From NCBI GenBank assembly GCA_024281055.1, contig JAMXLF010000020.1:1-63264 (forward strand): a stretch of 63,264 nt of DNA, in the 5' to 3' direction. The notes under the pieces are model-generated. The model did no database searches. It was not told the origin of the DNA and was given only the letters and a program-made list of their open reading frames with translations. Positions 45,042 through 53,445 of the stretch are shown here, one piece after another. Position 1 is the stretch's first letter. Every line of letters begins with the position of its first letter. The DNA comes from Geobacteraceae bacterium (GTDB taxonomy: Bacteria > Desulfobacterota > Desulfuromonadia > Geobacterales > Geobacteraceae). Made by a program: the position numbers and the translations under genes.

Positions 45042-46109
45042 ATGGAAAACTTGCCGCTTGACTATGCGCCTTGTACTGACTCCGCCGAGGTGGAGAAGCG
45101 GCTTGCTCGCCTTCTGATGGGAGGTGAGATTTCTGATCCGGACATGCTCCGTCGGGTGGAGAGGCTTGATGAACGCTTCCGGACCTATGCCACTACCTGC
45201 CCCTACGGCTTGTGGGCGCCTGGGCTGGTGTCATCCCCCGAGATGGGAAGGGTAACCGACCTTTATCTACCGATGGCCGAGATTACGCGAGCGTTCAATC
45301 GCTTTTTTGCCCTTGCATTCCGTATCCAGCAGGTTTTGCCGGCGCATCCCCTTCATGCTTCGGCAAACTGGCTCGATTGCCAGGCATTGCTCGGCCCGGG
45401 ATTTAGCCACGCCAATCCTGGAGCACTTTTGCGATCCCTCGCGGCAGACGAAGCCTTCCGTCGCCGCTTTATCTTTGCGGCCTTTCTTCCTGGCCGCCAT
45501 GGCGGAGGGTTTAACCGCTATCCTGAACAGGCGGCTTTTATTCGTGCATGGCTGAGAAAGAACCGGCCGCGACCCGGCAACACCGTGCGTTGCCTTGATG
45601 TTGCCTGCGGTACGGGAGAAGGGACTTTTGACCTGGCACTCCTTCTTGGTGAGGAGGGGGTTGCGCCGGCATGCATGGAGGTGCACGGTTCCACCCTGGA
45701 GACCGTGGAGCTTTTCGCTGCCGCACACGCGTACTTTCCCCACGATGTGGGACGGCAAGAGGCTTACCGTCAGCACATTCGTCCGCTCTTTGCCACCGGT
45801 GCAGCGGGGCGGCTCTGCTTCCGTCAGGAAGACCTCGGCAGGGGTGAGTCCGGAGCGGTCGGCGGATATGATCTCATCCTCTGCAATGGCCTGCTGGGTG
45901 GACCCGCGCTTCATGAAAAGGAGAAAACAGCACGTGTGGTGAGAATTCTGACAGGAAGGTTGCGGCCAGCCGGGATCCTGCTGGCGGCCGACCGGTTTCA
46001 CGACGGCTGGAAAAAGTCTGTGCCGAGAAAACTGCTGGGTGACATCTTTGCTGCAAGCGGCCTTGAACAACTCCCGGTTGGAGAAGGGATGGCGGGGATA
46101 AAACGATGA
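45042..46109 (+). CDS. SAM-dependent methyltransferase, CheR-like
   Basis: A 355-residue protein. The C-terminal 180 residues carry the class I methyltransferase motif I CLDVACGTGEGTFDLALLLG (about 185-204), the family post-motif AVGGYDLILCNGLLGGPALH and RVVRILTGRLRPAGILLAAD, close to CheR-type enzymes. The N-terminal 180 residues (with RVERLDERFRTYATTCPYGL and LHASANWLDCQALLGPGFSH) are not a CheR helical domain I know and may recognise the substrate. Start ATG 45042 lacks a clear ribosome site (GTTGATCTTCT). Possibly methylates a chemoreceptor or small molecule; not certain. Confidence 0.65.
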   Translation: MENLPLDYAPCTDSAEVEKRLARLLMGGEISDPDMLRRVERLDERFRTYATTCPYGLWAPGLVSSPEMGRVTDLYLPMAEITRAFNRFFALAFRIQQVLPAHPLHASANWLDCQALLGPGFSHANPGALLRSLAADEAFRRRFIFAAFLPGRHGGGFNRYPEQAAFIRAWLRKNRPRPGNTVRCLDVACGTGEGTFDLALLLGEEGVAPACMEVHGSTLETVELFAAAHAYFPHDVGRQEAYRQHIRPLFATGAAGRLCFRQEDLGRGESGAVGGYDLILCNGLLGGPALHEKEKTARVVRILTGRLRPAGILLAADRFHDGWKKSVPRKLLGDIFAASGLEQLPVGEGMAGIKR

Positions 46110-46128
46110 GGAAAGGGTTTCCTCTTAT

Positions 46129-47115
46129 CTAACACTGGATAAGGAGCCCACCCCATGACAATCCGCCGCCAAAACCCATCATCAGAATCCGATCTCCCGC
46201 TTTGATCACGCCATTGCGGAGATTCTCGTCCAGGGCCAGTCCCACAGAAGCAGCCGCAGTGTTTCCGTAGCGATCGAGGTTAAGGAGAAACTTTTCCTTG
46301 GGGATGCCGAGCTTCTTCGAGATGAAGTCGATGATTCGAACATTGGCCTGATGGGGGATGATGTGGTCAAGCTGGTCCGGCGTCATGCCGGCTTTGGCAG
46401 TAACTTCCTCGATGATCTGCGGGATCACGTCCGTCGCGAAGACGAAGACCTTTTTCCCTTCCATCTTGAAGGTGTTTTCCCGCAGAGTGATGGTGTCGGC
46501 CGTGATCGGCTTTCGGGAGCCCGACGAGGGGACCTGGATAAGCTCCCACCCCTTGCCGTCGCTCTTGATCAGGCTTTGGAGAATCCCTTTTCGTTCTTCC
46601 GTTGCCCCGAGGATCATTGCCCCGGCTCCATCGCCAAAAAGCGGGCAGGTTGTCTTGTCCTGGAAGTCGAGAATCTTCGAATAGGTATCGGCGCCGATGA
46701 CCAGAATTTTCTTGTATTTCCCCGAGCGGATGAAATTGTCGGCCGTTTCCACGGCGTAGACGAAGCTGCTGCAGACGGCATTCATATCAAAGGCGAAGGC
46801 GTTTGCAGCGCCGATGTTTTTCTGTACCATGCACGCCGTGGAAGGGAGAATCATGTCGGCAGTGGAGGTGCCGACGATGATGCAGTCGAGTTGGGCAGGG
46901 TCGATATTGCCCCTTTCCAGCGCGCTCTTGGCTGCCTTGGTTGCCAGATCCGACGTGGATTCGTCGTGGGCTGCGAAACGCCTCTCACGGATGCCGGTGC
47001 GGGAAAATATCCAGTTGTCGGCGTCTTCCACCAGGTAATTGAAATAATCGTTTGTTACTACCCTGTCCGGGATCCCCCCGCCGGTGGCGAGAACTTGTGA
47101 ATAATAGATTGCCAT
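46129..47115 (-). CDS. fabH: 3-oxoacyl-ACP synthase III (FabH)
   Basis: A 328-residue thiolase-fold enzyme that condenses acetyl-CoA with malonyl-ACP to start fatty acid synthesis. Catalytic Cys115 in DMNAVCSSFVYA, His in IIPHQANVRII, Asn in DRYGNTAAASVGLAL, and DGAGAMILGA. The substrate-side FSRTGIRERR is present. A single gene away from other fab genes, so it could be an extra copy with different acyl-CoA choice. Its terminal residues MGFGGGLSWGGLLIQC are standard. Confidence 0.93.
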   Translation of the reverse strand: MAIYYSQVLATGGGIPDRVVTNDYFNYLVEDADNWIFSRTGIRERRFAAHDESTSDLATKAAKSALERGNIDPAQLDCIIVGTSTADMILPSTACMVQKNIGAANAFAFDMNAVCSSFVYAVETADNFIRSGKYKKILVIGADTYSKILDFQDKTTCPLFGDGAGAMILGATEERKGILQSLIKSDGKGWELIQVPSSGSRKPITADTITLRENTFKMEGKKVFVFATDVIPQIIEEVTAKAGMTPDQLDHIIPHQANVRIIDFISKKLGIPKEKFLLNLDRYGNTAAASVGLALDENLRNGVIKAGDRILMMGFGGGLSWGGLLIQC

Positions 47116-47414
47116 TCCTTACCCCTATCAAATCTCCTCAACGACGCGGCTGTGGGCGTTTTTAGTGTGATTAAAAAATAGATGCGCAGAGATTTCTGCG
47201 CTACAGGTAACCGGCTGGATTGATGTGAGGTTTGCCGGCGCTTTCTTCTGAAGTAATCCCCGACCGACTCGGAACAATTTAGTAAAAGTATACGAATGCC
47301 GTTTTATCGCATACATCCCCTCTATTTGTCAAACAATATTCTAATTGAGCTGGGTGTACCACCTCAGGCTGTCGGCCTCCCATGACAAAGTTTCCGCATG
47401 ATGGAGATATATGG
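47116..47414. other. Intergenic region upstream of fabH, no gene seen
   Basis: About 300 bases that would hold the fabH promoter (minus strand). It contains a small hairpin GCGCAGAGATTTCTGCGC (47184-47201) and otherwise no supported coding frame. The end of the stretch overlaps the tail of the small membrane protein gene. Confidence 0.35.
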
Positions 47415-47750
47415 CTATTCCTTTTGCTTCGCACCAGTCGAGGCGTGGTTGCCTATGAGCGCGTCTACGGTTCCGTACGCCCATACGATGAAAAATGCAG
47501 CGAGGAGCCATCTGACTTCGGGGGTCTCCTGCTGAAGGTCGGTCAGAGCGCGGGCGATATCCAGCTTTCCGGTGGTGCCGGTGGCGACGATTCTGCCGAC
47601 CCCCTTCATGACGTAAGCTAACGCAGTCAAGAGAAAGACGTTTACCAGGGTGATGAGAATAACCCCCTTTAGTTTGCACCCCTTATAGAGCTGCCCCAGG
47701 CCAGGCAACACCAGGGCGGATAAAAGCGCGGCCTTGATATTTTTCTTCAT
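47415..47750 (-). CDS. Small membrane protein with TM2-like start
   Basis: A 111-residue protein from ATG 47750, after AGAGGAATCGTC. The start MKKNIKAALLSALVLPGLGQ then LYKGCKLKG is the LPGLGQLYKG pattern of TM2/DUF5683-like small membrane proteins. A helix (VILITLVNVFLLTALAYVM) follows, a hydrophilic linker, then a second helix (WLLAAFFIVWAYGTVDALIG). Function unknown; genes with this pattern are widespread. Sits alone between fabH and the HEAT-repeat gene. Confidence 0.7.
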   Translation of the reverse strand: MKKNIKAALLSALVLPGLGQLYKGCKLKGVILITLVNVFLLTALAYVMKGVGRIVATGTTGKLDIARALTDLQQETPEVRWLLAAFFIVWAYGTVDALIGNHASTGAKQKE

Positions 47751-47900
47751 GACGATTCCTCTGAAAGAAATTATTGCCAAGGGCATCCTTCTTTATTGGC
47801 GTCCTGGCTCGATCCACGTGACATGAGAATATGAGAATGTAACCCCTATGATATAATAATTTGTTGTCGCATGCTTGAATTTTTGCTAATAATCAGTTTC

Positions 47901-48485
47901 ATGGAAAAGTTTGAGTCCTTGCGCGCACGACAGAAAGCCCTGATTCCGCTGTTGAAGGATACCAACTCGGAGGTCAGGGCGGCTGCCGCTGAATCCCTTG
48001 AACATTTGGAAGGGATGGGAAATCTTGCTGAAATCCTGGAGCTCTTGAAGAGAGGGCCTCTTCCTGACAAGATACGGGCAATCTACGCCTTGGGAAGGAT
48101 CGGTGGTGAGGCTGTTATGGCGCCACTCATGTACTGTGCCTCCAGGCCAGAAGAAGACATCAAGTCCGCAGCCATTGAAACTCTCGGTCGTCTCGCCCAT
48201 CCGAAGGCATTGCCAACGCTGATCGAAAAATTGCAGGAACCGAATACGGCAATTCGCGCGAAGGCGATTGAGGCTTTGGGAAATTTTCGTGATCCATCCG
48301 TAGTACCCCTCCTTATCCCCTTTCTAGACGAAAACGACGGTCTCTTGGATGCAGAGGCGGCCCTCGCTCTGGGAAAGGTCGGCGATAGTTCCCTGGAAGG
48401 CAAACTGATAGGCTTGCTGGCGTCCTCTTCCCCTCGCACTCGTGAAGCCGCAGCCAGGAGCCTCGGTAATCTCACGCTTAGCTGA
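47901..48485 (+). CDS. HEAT-repeat protein
   Basis: About 194 residues from ATG 47901 (an ATG at 47871 would add ten hydrophobic residues). Repeats of about 31 residues: LIPLLKDTNSEVRAAAAESLEHL, KIRAIYALGRIGGEAVMAPL, IKSAAIETLGRLAHPKALPT, IRAKAIEALGNFRDPSVVPL and AEAALALGKVGDSSLEGKLI. Such alpha-solenoids bind proteins. It is convergent with the HD-GYP gene and the two tails overlap by eight bases. A longer HEAT protein is encoded next door at 49832, so the pair may be related in role. Confidence 0.8.
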   Translation: MEKFESLRARQKALIPLLKDTNSEVRAAAAESLEHLEGMGNLAEILELLKRGPLPDKIRAIYALGRIGGEAVMAPLMYCASRPEEDIKSAAIETLGRLAHPKALPTLIEKLQEPNTAIRAKAIEALGNFRDPSVVPLLIPFLDENDGLLDAEAALALGKVGDSSLEGKLIGLLASSSPRTREAAARSLGNLTLS

Positions 48486-49839
48486 GATACCGGGGAATAT
48501 CGATGTTTTTCAACATCGGATCAACGACCGCGACTATCGAGGTGCAACGCTTGCCGTCTTCCCCGGCCAGACGTTTTACTGTCGGCTCGGCGAGCCGGTT
48601 GCCGTTCCCGTCGATGATCACCTTTACTGTCGGAGCTTCCCAGTCTCCGGGGTTCGGTCGAAAGACAACCGCCAGCTCATTTGTATCCAGCCTGACCAGC
48701 GTGCCCATCGGATAGCTTCCCATCATTTCAACGAATTTTTCCACCAGCACCGGGTCGTACTTGATGCCGGCAAGTTGCCGTAACTTGTCGATTGCAGCCT
48801 TGGGGGTATGGGGCTGCTGGTAGACCCGCAGCGTTGTAAGGGCATCGTAGGTATCCGCGACGGCCAGGATGTCAGGCATCGCATCGAACGCTTCGCCGCG
48901 GGCCCATTCAGGGTATCCCTGGCGGTTGTGCTGAATGTGATGGCCGAGGACAGCCTTGCCGGTCTGAGGATTGATACCCTCCATCTTGCTGATGATCTCC
49001 AGGCCGTTTTGCGAGTGTCTTTTCATTTCTGCGAATTCGTCGTCGGAAAGCTTCCCGGGCTTGTTCAGAACTTCCTTGCGCACCAGGGTCTTGCCGATGT
49101 CATGGAGAAGTCCCGCCATCCCCAAGTCCTTGAGTTCTTCTTTGCTCATGCCGATGAACGCGCCCAGTGCCATGGCGAGGATTCCCACGTTGACCGAGTG
49201 GTTGAACGTGTAGTTGTCGTAATCCTTGATCATGGACAGCCCCAGTAAGGTCGGAGAGTCCTGGGTAGCGAGGGTGACAAGGTTGGTCACAACCTTGATC
49301 ACCTTATCGCTGTTGGGAATCCTTCCCTTTTCTATGTCCTGAAACACCCCACGGATCGCATCGAGTGTCTTGTTGTAGGTTTCACGCGCTTCAAAGTCAA
49401 CCTGTTCGTCATCGTCTTCTTCAGAAGACGCAAGCTGCAACCGGATCCCCGCAATTCCTTCTTCAACCATCCGGGTCTTCAGGTCGCTTCCGCTAAGTCC
49501 TTTCTGAGCCAAGAGCCCAACGAAGAGGGCTACAGCTTCGGGGTGCACCTCCCGGGATACGGTGAGGCTGCAGATCCCCTTTTCCGAAAGCCGGATCGTC
49601 AGTTCTGACAGGGCGGGGGTGGGGGTGACGAAGAGGTGCTCGCCGAAGAAGAGGATGTCGTCAGTGACCCCCAAACTAACCTCCTGCTGGGACCGGAAAA
49701 TGTTGCAGAAAAGCTCGAAGATTTCCTGTAACGGCTGTCGTACAGCCGGATGTCCCGGGGGGTAGAATGACATTCCCTTCAGGGAACCGGTGAGGAGTGT
49801 GGCGAGTCGCTGTGCAGTCTGCAGGCTCAAATCAGCCAT
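48478..49839 (-). CDS. HD-GYP domain protein, possible cyclic dinucleotide phosphodiesterase
   Basis: A 453-residue protein from ATG 49839. The N-terminal 190 residues share SFYPPGHPAVRQPLQEIF and FFGEHLFV with the HEAT protein upstream. The HD-GYP domain (about 215-395) has FNHSVNVGILAMALG, LLHDIGKTLV, MKRHSQNGLEII and GHHIQHNRQGYPEWARG. The last is a variant of HHERxDGxGYP that keeps both His and GYP but lacks the Glu and Asp, so activity on c-di-GMP or cGAMP needs testing. A C-terminal beta domain follows. It overlaps the upstream HEAT gene by eight bases and should be translated with it. Confidence 0.85.
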   Translation of the reverse strand: MADLSLQTAQRLATLLTGSLKGMSFYPPGHPAVRQPLQEIFELFCNIFRSQQEVSLGVTDDILFFGEHLFVTPTPALSELTIRLSEKGICSLTVSREVHPEAVALFVGLLAQKGLSGSDLKTRMVEEGIAGIRLQLASSEEDDDEQVDFEARETYNKTLDAIRGVFQDIEKGRIPNSDKVIKVVTNLVTLATQDSPTLLGLSMIKDYDNYTFNHSVNVGILAMALGAFIGMSKEELKDLGMAGLLHDIGKTLVRKEVLNKPGKLSDDEFAEMKRHSQNGLEIISKMEGINPQTGKAVLGHHIQHNRQGYPEWARGEAFDAMPDILAVADTYDALTTLRVYQQPHTPKAAIDKLRQLAGIKYDPVLVEKFVEMMGSYPMGTLVRLDTNELAVVFRPNPGDWEAPTVKVIIDGNGNRLAEPTVKRLAGEDGKRCTSIVAVVDPMLKNIDIPRYLS

Positions 49840-51424
49840 AGATTTCTCCTGCCAGGCGCTCGATGTTGTCGATAGCTTCAGAGCACGCCGCACCAAGGCT
49901 ACCGCCCCGTTCCGCCCTTGACTTCAGAGCGGGCAGGGCAGTTTCGTCTCCGAGTTGTCCGAGAGCGGCAACGGCGGCTATTTTCAATTGCTCTCCTTTT
50001 TCCCAGACAAACCAATAATTTTTGCCCAGTAAATCAAGAATATGACTCGTAGTTCGCCTACTGCCGATGCGTCCGAGGGCTTGCAGGGCTTCTATCTTCA
50101 GAGTAACGGATTTCAGGAAGATATCTCGTTCTTCTACAATCTCCAGCAGCGGCTGAATGCCCCGCTGGCTTTTCATGATTCCCAACGAGACAATTGCCTG
50201 CCTGACAATGCCGGTATCTCTGTCCGCCAGGAGGCGGGTAATGACCGCTTCAGCCTCTTCTCCCCCGATGTGCATCAGGGCGCGGATGGTTTCTTTCCTG
50301 ACTCGCTGATCGTTGTGGTAGGCGGAGCTCTTGAGGTCACCCACGCACTCCGGGCAGCCCAGTTTGCCCAGAATGGCAACCATGTTGCGCACCACGTACC
50401 ATCGTTCATCCCGCAGCATGGCAAGGAGTGCAGGGAGCGCGGGGGAACCGATCCTAACCAGGGCGGTTGCGAGTGCCTTCCTGACGAGAAGCCCGTTGGC
50501 AATACAGAGCCGCTGGATAAGAATGTATGCTATCTTTCCCCCCAGCTGCCTGAAAAGCCGGTAAATGGATTCCTTATCGACATTTCCCCGCTCTTCCAGC
50601 TGCAGGATGAGGAAATCGGTCATTTTGCCGCCGGCAATCTGCTCCAGGGTGAACAACGCGTATTCACGCTGGATGGCGGTCCTTCCCGTATCGGCGATCT
50701 GATCGAGGAGAAAGTCAACGACCGGCAGGAGCAAGACGCATGTTCCCGCGGCCTTGCAGGATTCCGCCTTGTCGGCCAGTGCTCTCGCCAGCTGCAGGTA
50801 ACGGTTTTCATCACGCTCTCTGTCCAGCATGAAAAGGAGTGCGTCCAGGGACCGTTCAGGTTCATCCGGCAACGGCGCCGCTTCAGCCAGGACGTCTTCC
50901 AGGCTGGCGCTGGTATCCTCCAGACCCTCCAGAGCGTGAAGTTTTTCCCATATTCCTGGCAAGTCGATTTCGTTTGCCCAGATGGTCTTGATGCTTTGCT
51001 TAGCCATCAACGACTCAATCCCTCCGGATGTCACTATCTTTTGCGGTTCGATGGCCAGCAACAAGAGGAACGCCTGGAGGTCGCTGGAGGAAAGGTCGGC
51101 AAGAAGCATGAGCCGCTGGACCCTGCGGATGAACAGCTCCCGGGCCAAAGCTAGGGCCATGGGGTTGTTGTCAACCATAACTCCGCCATCGGCAGAGGAA
51201 AACCCGGAGCGGTTGATGACCAGGAGCAGCTCCTTGCCGTTCAACAGGGGCACGAGGGACTGGTGGGCATGTTGCAGGTTTTCTGCCCGCAGGGGGTGTC
51301 CCTCGGGGTAGAAGCTTGTTGACTTGAGCGCCTTGAAGACGTCGGCGAGGGCGGCGCCGCAGCGGCGGGAGAAGTCGTCCGGTGCCGTTACGAGCCGGAG
51401 AATTGGGTCTTGTCTGCCAGCCAT
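49832..51424 (-). CDS. HEAT-repeat protein coupled to HD-GYP gene
   Basis: A 530-residue protein. The first 200 residues (FKALKSTSFYPEGHPLRAEN...GGVMVDNNPMALALARELF) resemble the N-terminal part of the HD-GYP protein encoded next, so both may share a scaffold domain. From about 300 on it is a HEAT solenoid: VRKALATALVRIGSPALPAL, WYVVRNMVAILGKLGCPECV, RVRKETIRALMHIGGEEAEA, IVRQAIVSLGIMKSQRGIQP, LKIAAVAALGQLGDETALPA. No membrane segment. Upstream, it is divergent from radA. Likely a protein-binding partner of the HD-GYP protein. Role unknown. Confidence 0.8.
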   Translation of the reverse strand: MAGRQDPILRLVTAPDDFSRRCGAALADVFKALKSTSFYPEGHPLRAENLQHAHQSLVPLLNGKELLLVINRSGFSSADGGVMVDNNPMALALARELFIRRVQRLMLLADLSSSDLQAFLLLLAIEPQKIVTSGGIESLMAKQSIKTIWANEIDLPGIWEKLHALEGLEDTSASLEDVLAEAAPLPDEPERSLDALLFMLDRERDENRYLQLARALADKAESCKAAGTCVLLLPVVDFLLDQIADTGRTAIQREYALFTLEQIAGGKMTDFLILQLEERGNVDKESIYRLFRQLGGKIAYILIQRLCIANGLLVRKALATALVRIGSPALPALLAMLRDERWYVVRNMVAILGKLGCPECVGDLKSSAYHNDQRVRKETIRALMHIGGEEAEAVITRLLADRDTGIVRQAIVSLGIMKSQRGIQPLLEIVEERDIFLKSVTLKIEALQALGRIGSRRTTSHILDLLGKNYWFVWEKGEQLKIAAVAALGQLGDETALPALKSRAERGGSLGAACSEAIDNIERLAGEIYG

Positions 51425-51525
51425 AGATAGATTCCCGAACCATGATGAGATTGATAGCGGATTCTAACGTATGAGCAAAATCTTTGTCAAATCTTTCGTC
51501 GTGGGGCGGGGATTTCCAGCCTCTG

Positions 51526-51554
51526 TTGACACTGTTTCTGAAAGTGGGTACTAT
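51526..51554 (+). promoter_or_regulatory. Sigma-70-type promoter of radA
   Basis: TTGACA (51526-51531), a 17-base spacer and TACTAT (51549-51554), 25 bases before the radA ATG at 51580. Confidence 0.7.
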
Positions 51555-51579
51555 CCAGCAAACCCAATCACAGGGGGAT

Positions 51580-52932
51580 ATGGTGAAAGCAAAGATTCTG
51601 TATACCTGCCAGAAATGCGGATACCAGTCGGCAAAATGGCTGGGGAGGTGTCCTGACTGTAACTCCTGGAACAGCATGACCGAGGAGGTGCAACTGAAAG
51701 GGGGCTCCCTGGTGGGCGAGCAGGCGAAGGCGGCAATTCCCCTGCCCATCGGACAGGTTGCGGCTGCTGCCGAACCCCGTATCGTCTGCGGTATCTCCGA
51801 ATTTGACCGGGTGCTGGGAGGGGGGCTTGTCCCCGGCTCGCTGGTCCTGATCGGTGGCGATCCCGGCATCGGCAAATCGACTCTCATGCTGCAGGCGACG
51901 GACCTGCTGGCAAAGGGGGGCGGTAACGTCCTGTATGTATCGGGGGAGGAATCGGCACAGCAGATCAGATTGCGCGGCGCGAGAATGGGTGTGAATGCGG
52001 ACAATCTCCTCATCCTTGCCGAGACCGCCCTGGAAAATATCATGACCCATGTTCACCGCGTCAAGCCGTTGGTCGTGGTGGTCGATTCCATTCAGACTGT
52101 CTTCACGTCCGCACTCGAATCGGCACCGGGGAGTGTCAGCCAAGTCCGGGAAGTGGCCGGAAGACTCATGATGCTTGCCAAGGGAAGTGGCATCCCGATC
52201 TTCATCGTCGGCCATGTTACCAAGGATGGCTCCATTGCCGGTCCCCGGGTACTTGAACACATGGTGGATACGGTCCTCTATTTCGAGGGGGACGCCGGAC
52301 ACCCCTTCAGGATCCTCAGGGCGGTCAAGAACCGCTTCGGGTCCACCAACGAAATCGGAGTCTTCGAGATGAAGGAGGAGGGGCTACGCGAAGTGAAAAA
52401 CCCCTCGGAACTTTTTCTTTCGGAGCGACCGCTGGGAGTTGCCGGGTCAGTGGTGGTTGCGGCTCTTGAAGGGAGCAGACCGTTGCTCGTGGAAATCCAG
52501 GCCCTTGTTACTGCCTCAACTCTGGGGGTTCCCCGGCGGACAACCATCGGAGTTGATCACAACCGCCTGGCACTCCTGATTGCCGTCCTGGAGAAGAAAG
52601 TCGGGCTCAGCTTGGCGGGCCAGGACATATTCGTCAACGTGGCGGGTGGAGTGAGGCTGAACGAGCCGGCAGTTGACCTCGGGATGGTTGCGGCGGTAGC
52701 CTCCAGCCATCTGGATAAGACCCTCGACGCCCGAAGCCTCCTTCTGGGAGAGGTTGGGCTGGCCGGGGAAGTCCGGGGGATAACCCAGCCTGAGATCAGG
52801 GTCAAGGAGGCCGCGAAGCTCGGTTTCAGCCGCTGCATACTCCCTGCCGGCAATCTGAAACAGGTAAAAGTCAAAGGAGTGGAGCTCGTTGGCGTCAGGT
52901 CCGCGGAAGAGGCTCTTGAGCGGCTCTTTTGA
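51580..52932 (+). CDS. radA: DNA repair protein RadA
   Basis: A 450-residue RecA-like ATPase that helps process recombination intermediates. N-terminal C4 zinc site CQKCGYQSAKWLGRCPDC (about 10-27). Walker A LIGGDPGIGKSTLMLQ, the RadA motif VKNRFGSTNEIGVFEM, and a C-terminal Lon-protease-like domain (FVNVAGGVRLNEPAVDLGMV) without the Lon catalytic Ser. Start ATG 51580 follows AGGGGGAT. Full length and well conserved. Reads into dksA after an 80-base gap with its own promoter. Confidence 0.96.
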   Translation: MVKAKILYTCQKCGYQSAKWLGRCPDCNSWNSMTEEVQLKGGSLVGEQAKAAIPLPIGQVAAAAEPRIVCGISEFDRVLGGGLVPGSLVLIGGDPGIGKSTLMLQATDLLAKGGGNVLYVSGEESAQQIRLRGARMGVNADNLLILAETALENIMTHVHRVKPLVVVVDSIQTVFTSALESAPGSVSQVREVAGRLMMLAKGSGIPIFIVGHVTKDGSIAGPRVLEHMVDTVLYFEGDAGHPFRILRAVKNRFGSTNEIGVFEMKEEGLREVKNPSELFLSERPLGVAGSVVVAALEGSRPLLVEIQALVTASTLGVPRRTTIGVDHNRLALLIAVLEKKVGLSLAGQDIFVNVAGGVRLNEPAVDLGMVAAVASSHLDKTLDARSLLLGEVGLAGEVRGITQPEIRVKEAAKLGFSRCILPAGNLKQVKVKGVELVGVRSAEEALERLF

Positions 52933-52968
52933 GCTGACGAGTCCCTGCCGCCGATAATTTTCCTTTAC

Positions 52969-52997
52969 TTGAGGGCCGAATATTCGTAGAATTATAA
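52969..52997 (+). promoter_or_regulatory. Candidate sigma-70-type promoter of dksA
   Basis: TTGAGG (52969-52974), a 17-base spacer and TTATAA (52992-52997), just before the dksA start. Confidence 0.5.
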
Positions 52998-53011
52998 GGC
53001 TTATTCACGTA

Positions 53012-53383
53012 ATGGAGAAAATGAGTATGGACGAAACAAAGCTTGAGTATTTCAGGGGTGTTCTCCAGGAAGAGATGAGGTCACTCCTTGAAGAGGCGGG
53101 GAAAACCGTTTCGGAAATGACAGCTGACACAACCAATTTCCCCGATCCCAATGATCGGGCTACCCAGGAATCTGACCGAAATTTCGAACTGCGCATCCGC
53201 GATCGGGAGCGAAAGCTCATTAATAAAATCAAAGAAGCGCTGGCCAGAATCGATGATGGTACTTTCGGAATCTGTGAGGTCTGCGGCGAGGATATAAGCG
53301 ACGGCAGGTTGCGGGCACGGCCGGTGACAACACTCTGTATCGACTGCAAAATAGAGGAAGAAAAAAAGGAAAAACACCGTTGA
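53012..53383 (+). CDS. dksA: DksA/TraR zinc-finger transcription factor
   Basis: A 123-residue protein; ATG 53012 or 53024 are both possible (MEKMSMDETKLEYFRG). Coiled coil 10-80 with the DPNDRATQESDRNFELRIRD loop that in DksA holds Asp residues reaching into RNA polymerase, then the C4 zinc finger CEVCGEDISDGRLRARPVTT and CIDC. DksA works with ppGpp to adjust rRNA and amino-acid promoters. It is shorter than E. coli DksA (151), mainly at the N-terminus. Forms a probable pair with the histidine kinase downstream. Confidence 0.93.
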   Translation: MEKMSMDETKLEYFRGVLQEEMRSLLEEAGKTVSEMTADTTNFPDPNDRATQESDRNFELRIRDRERKLINKIKEALARIDDGTFGICEVCGEDISDGRLRARPVTTLCIDCKIEEEKKEKHR

Positions 53384-53445
53384 TACCCCTTTGCTAGACA
53401 TTCCCCTCCTGGTCCTGTCCAGGAACCATCCCCACTGGAGTTGAC

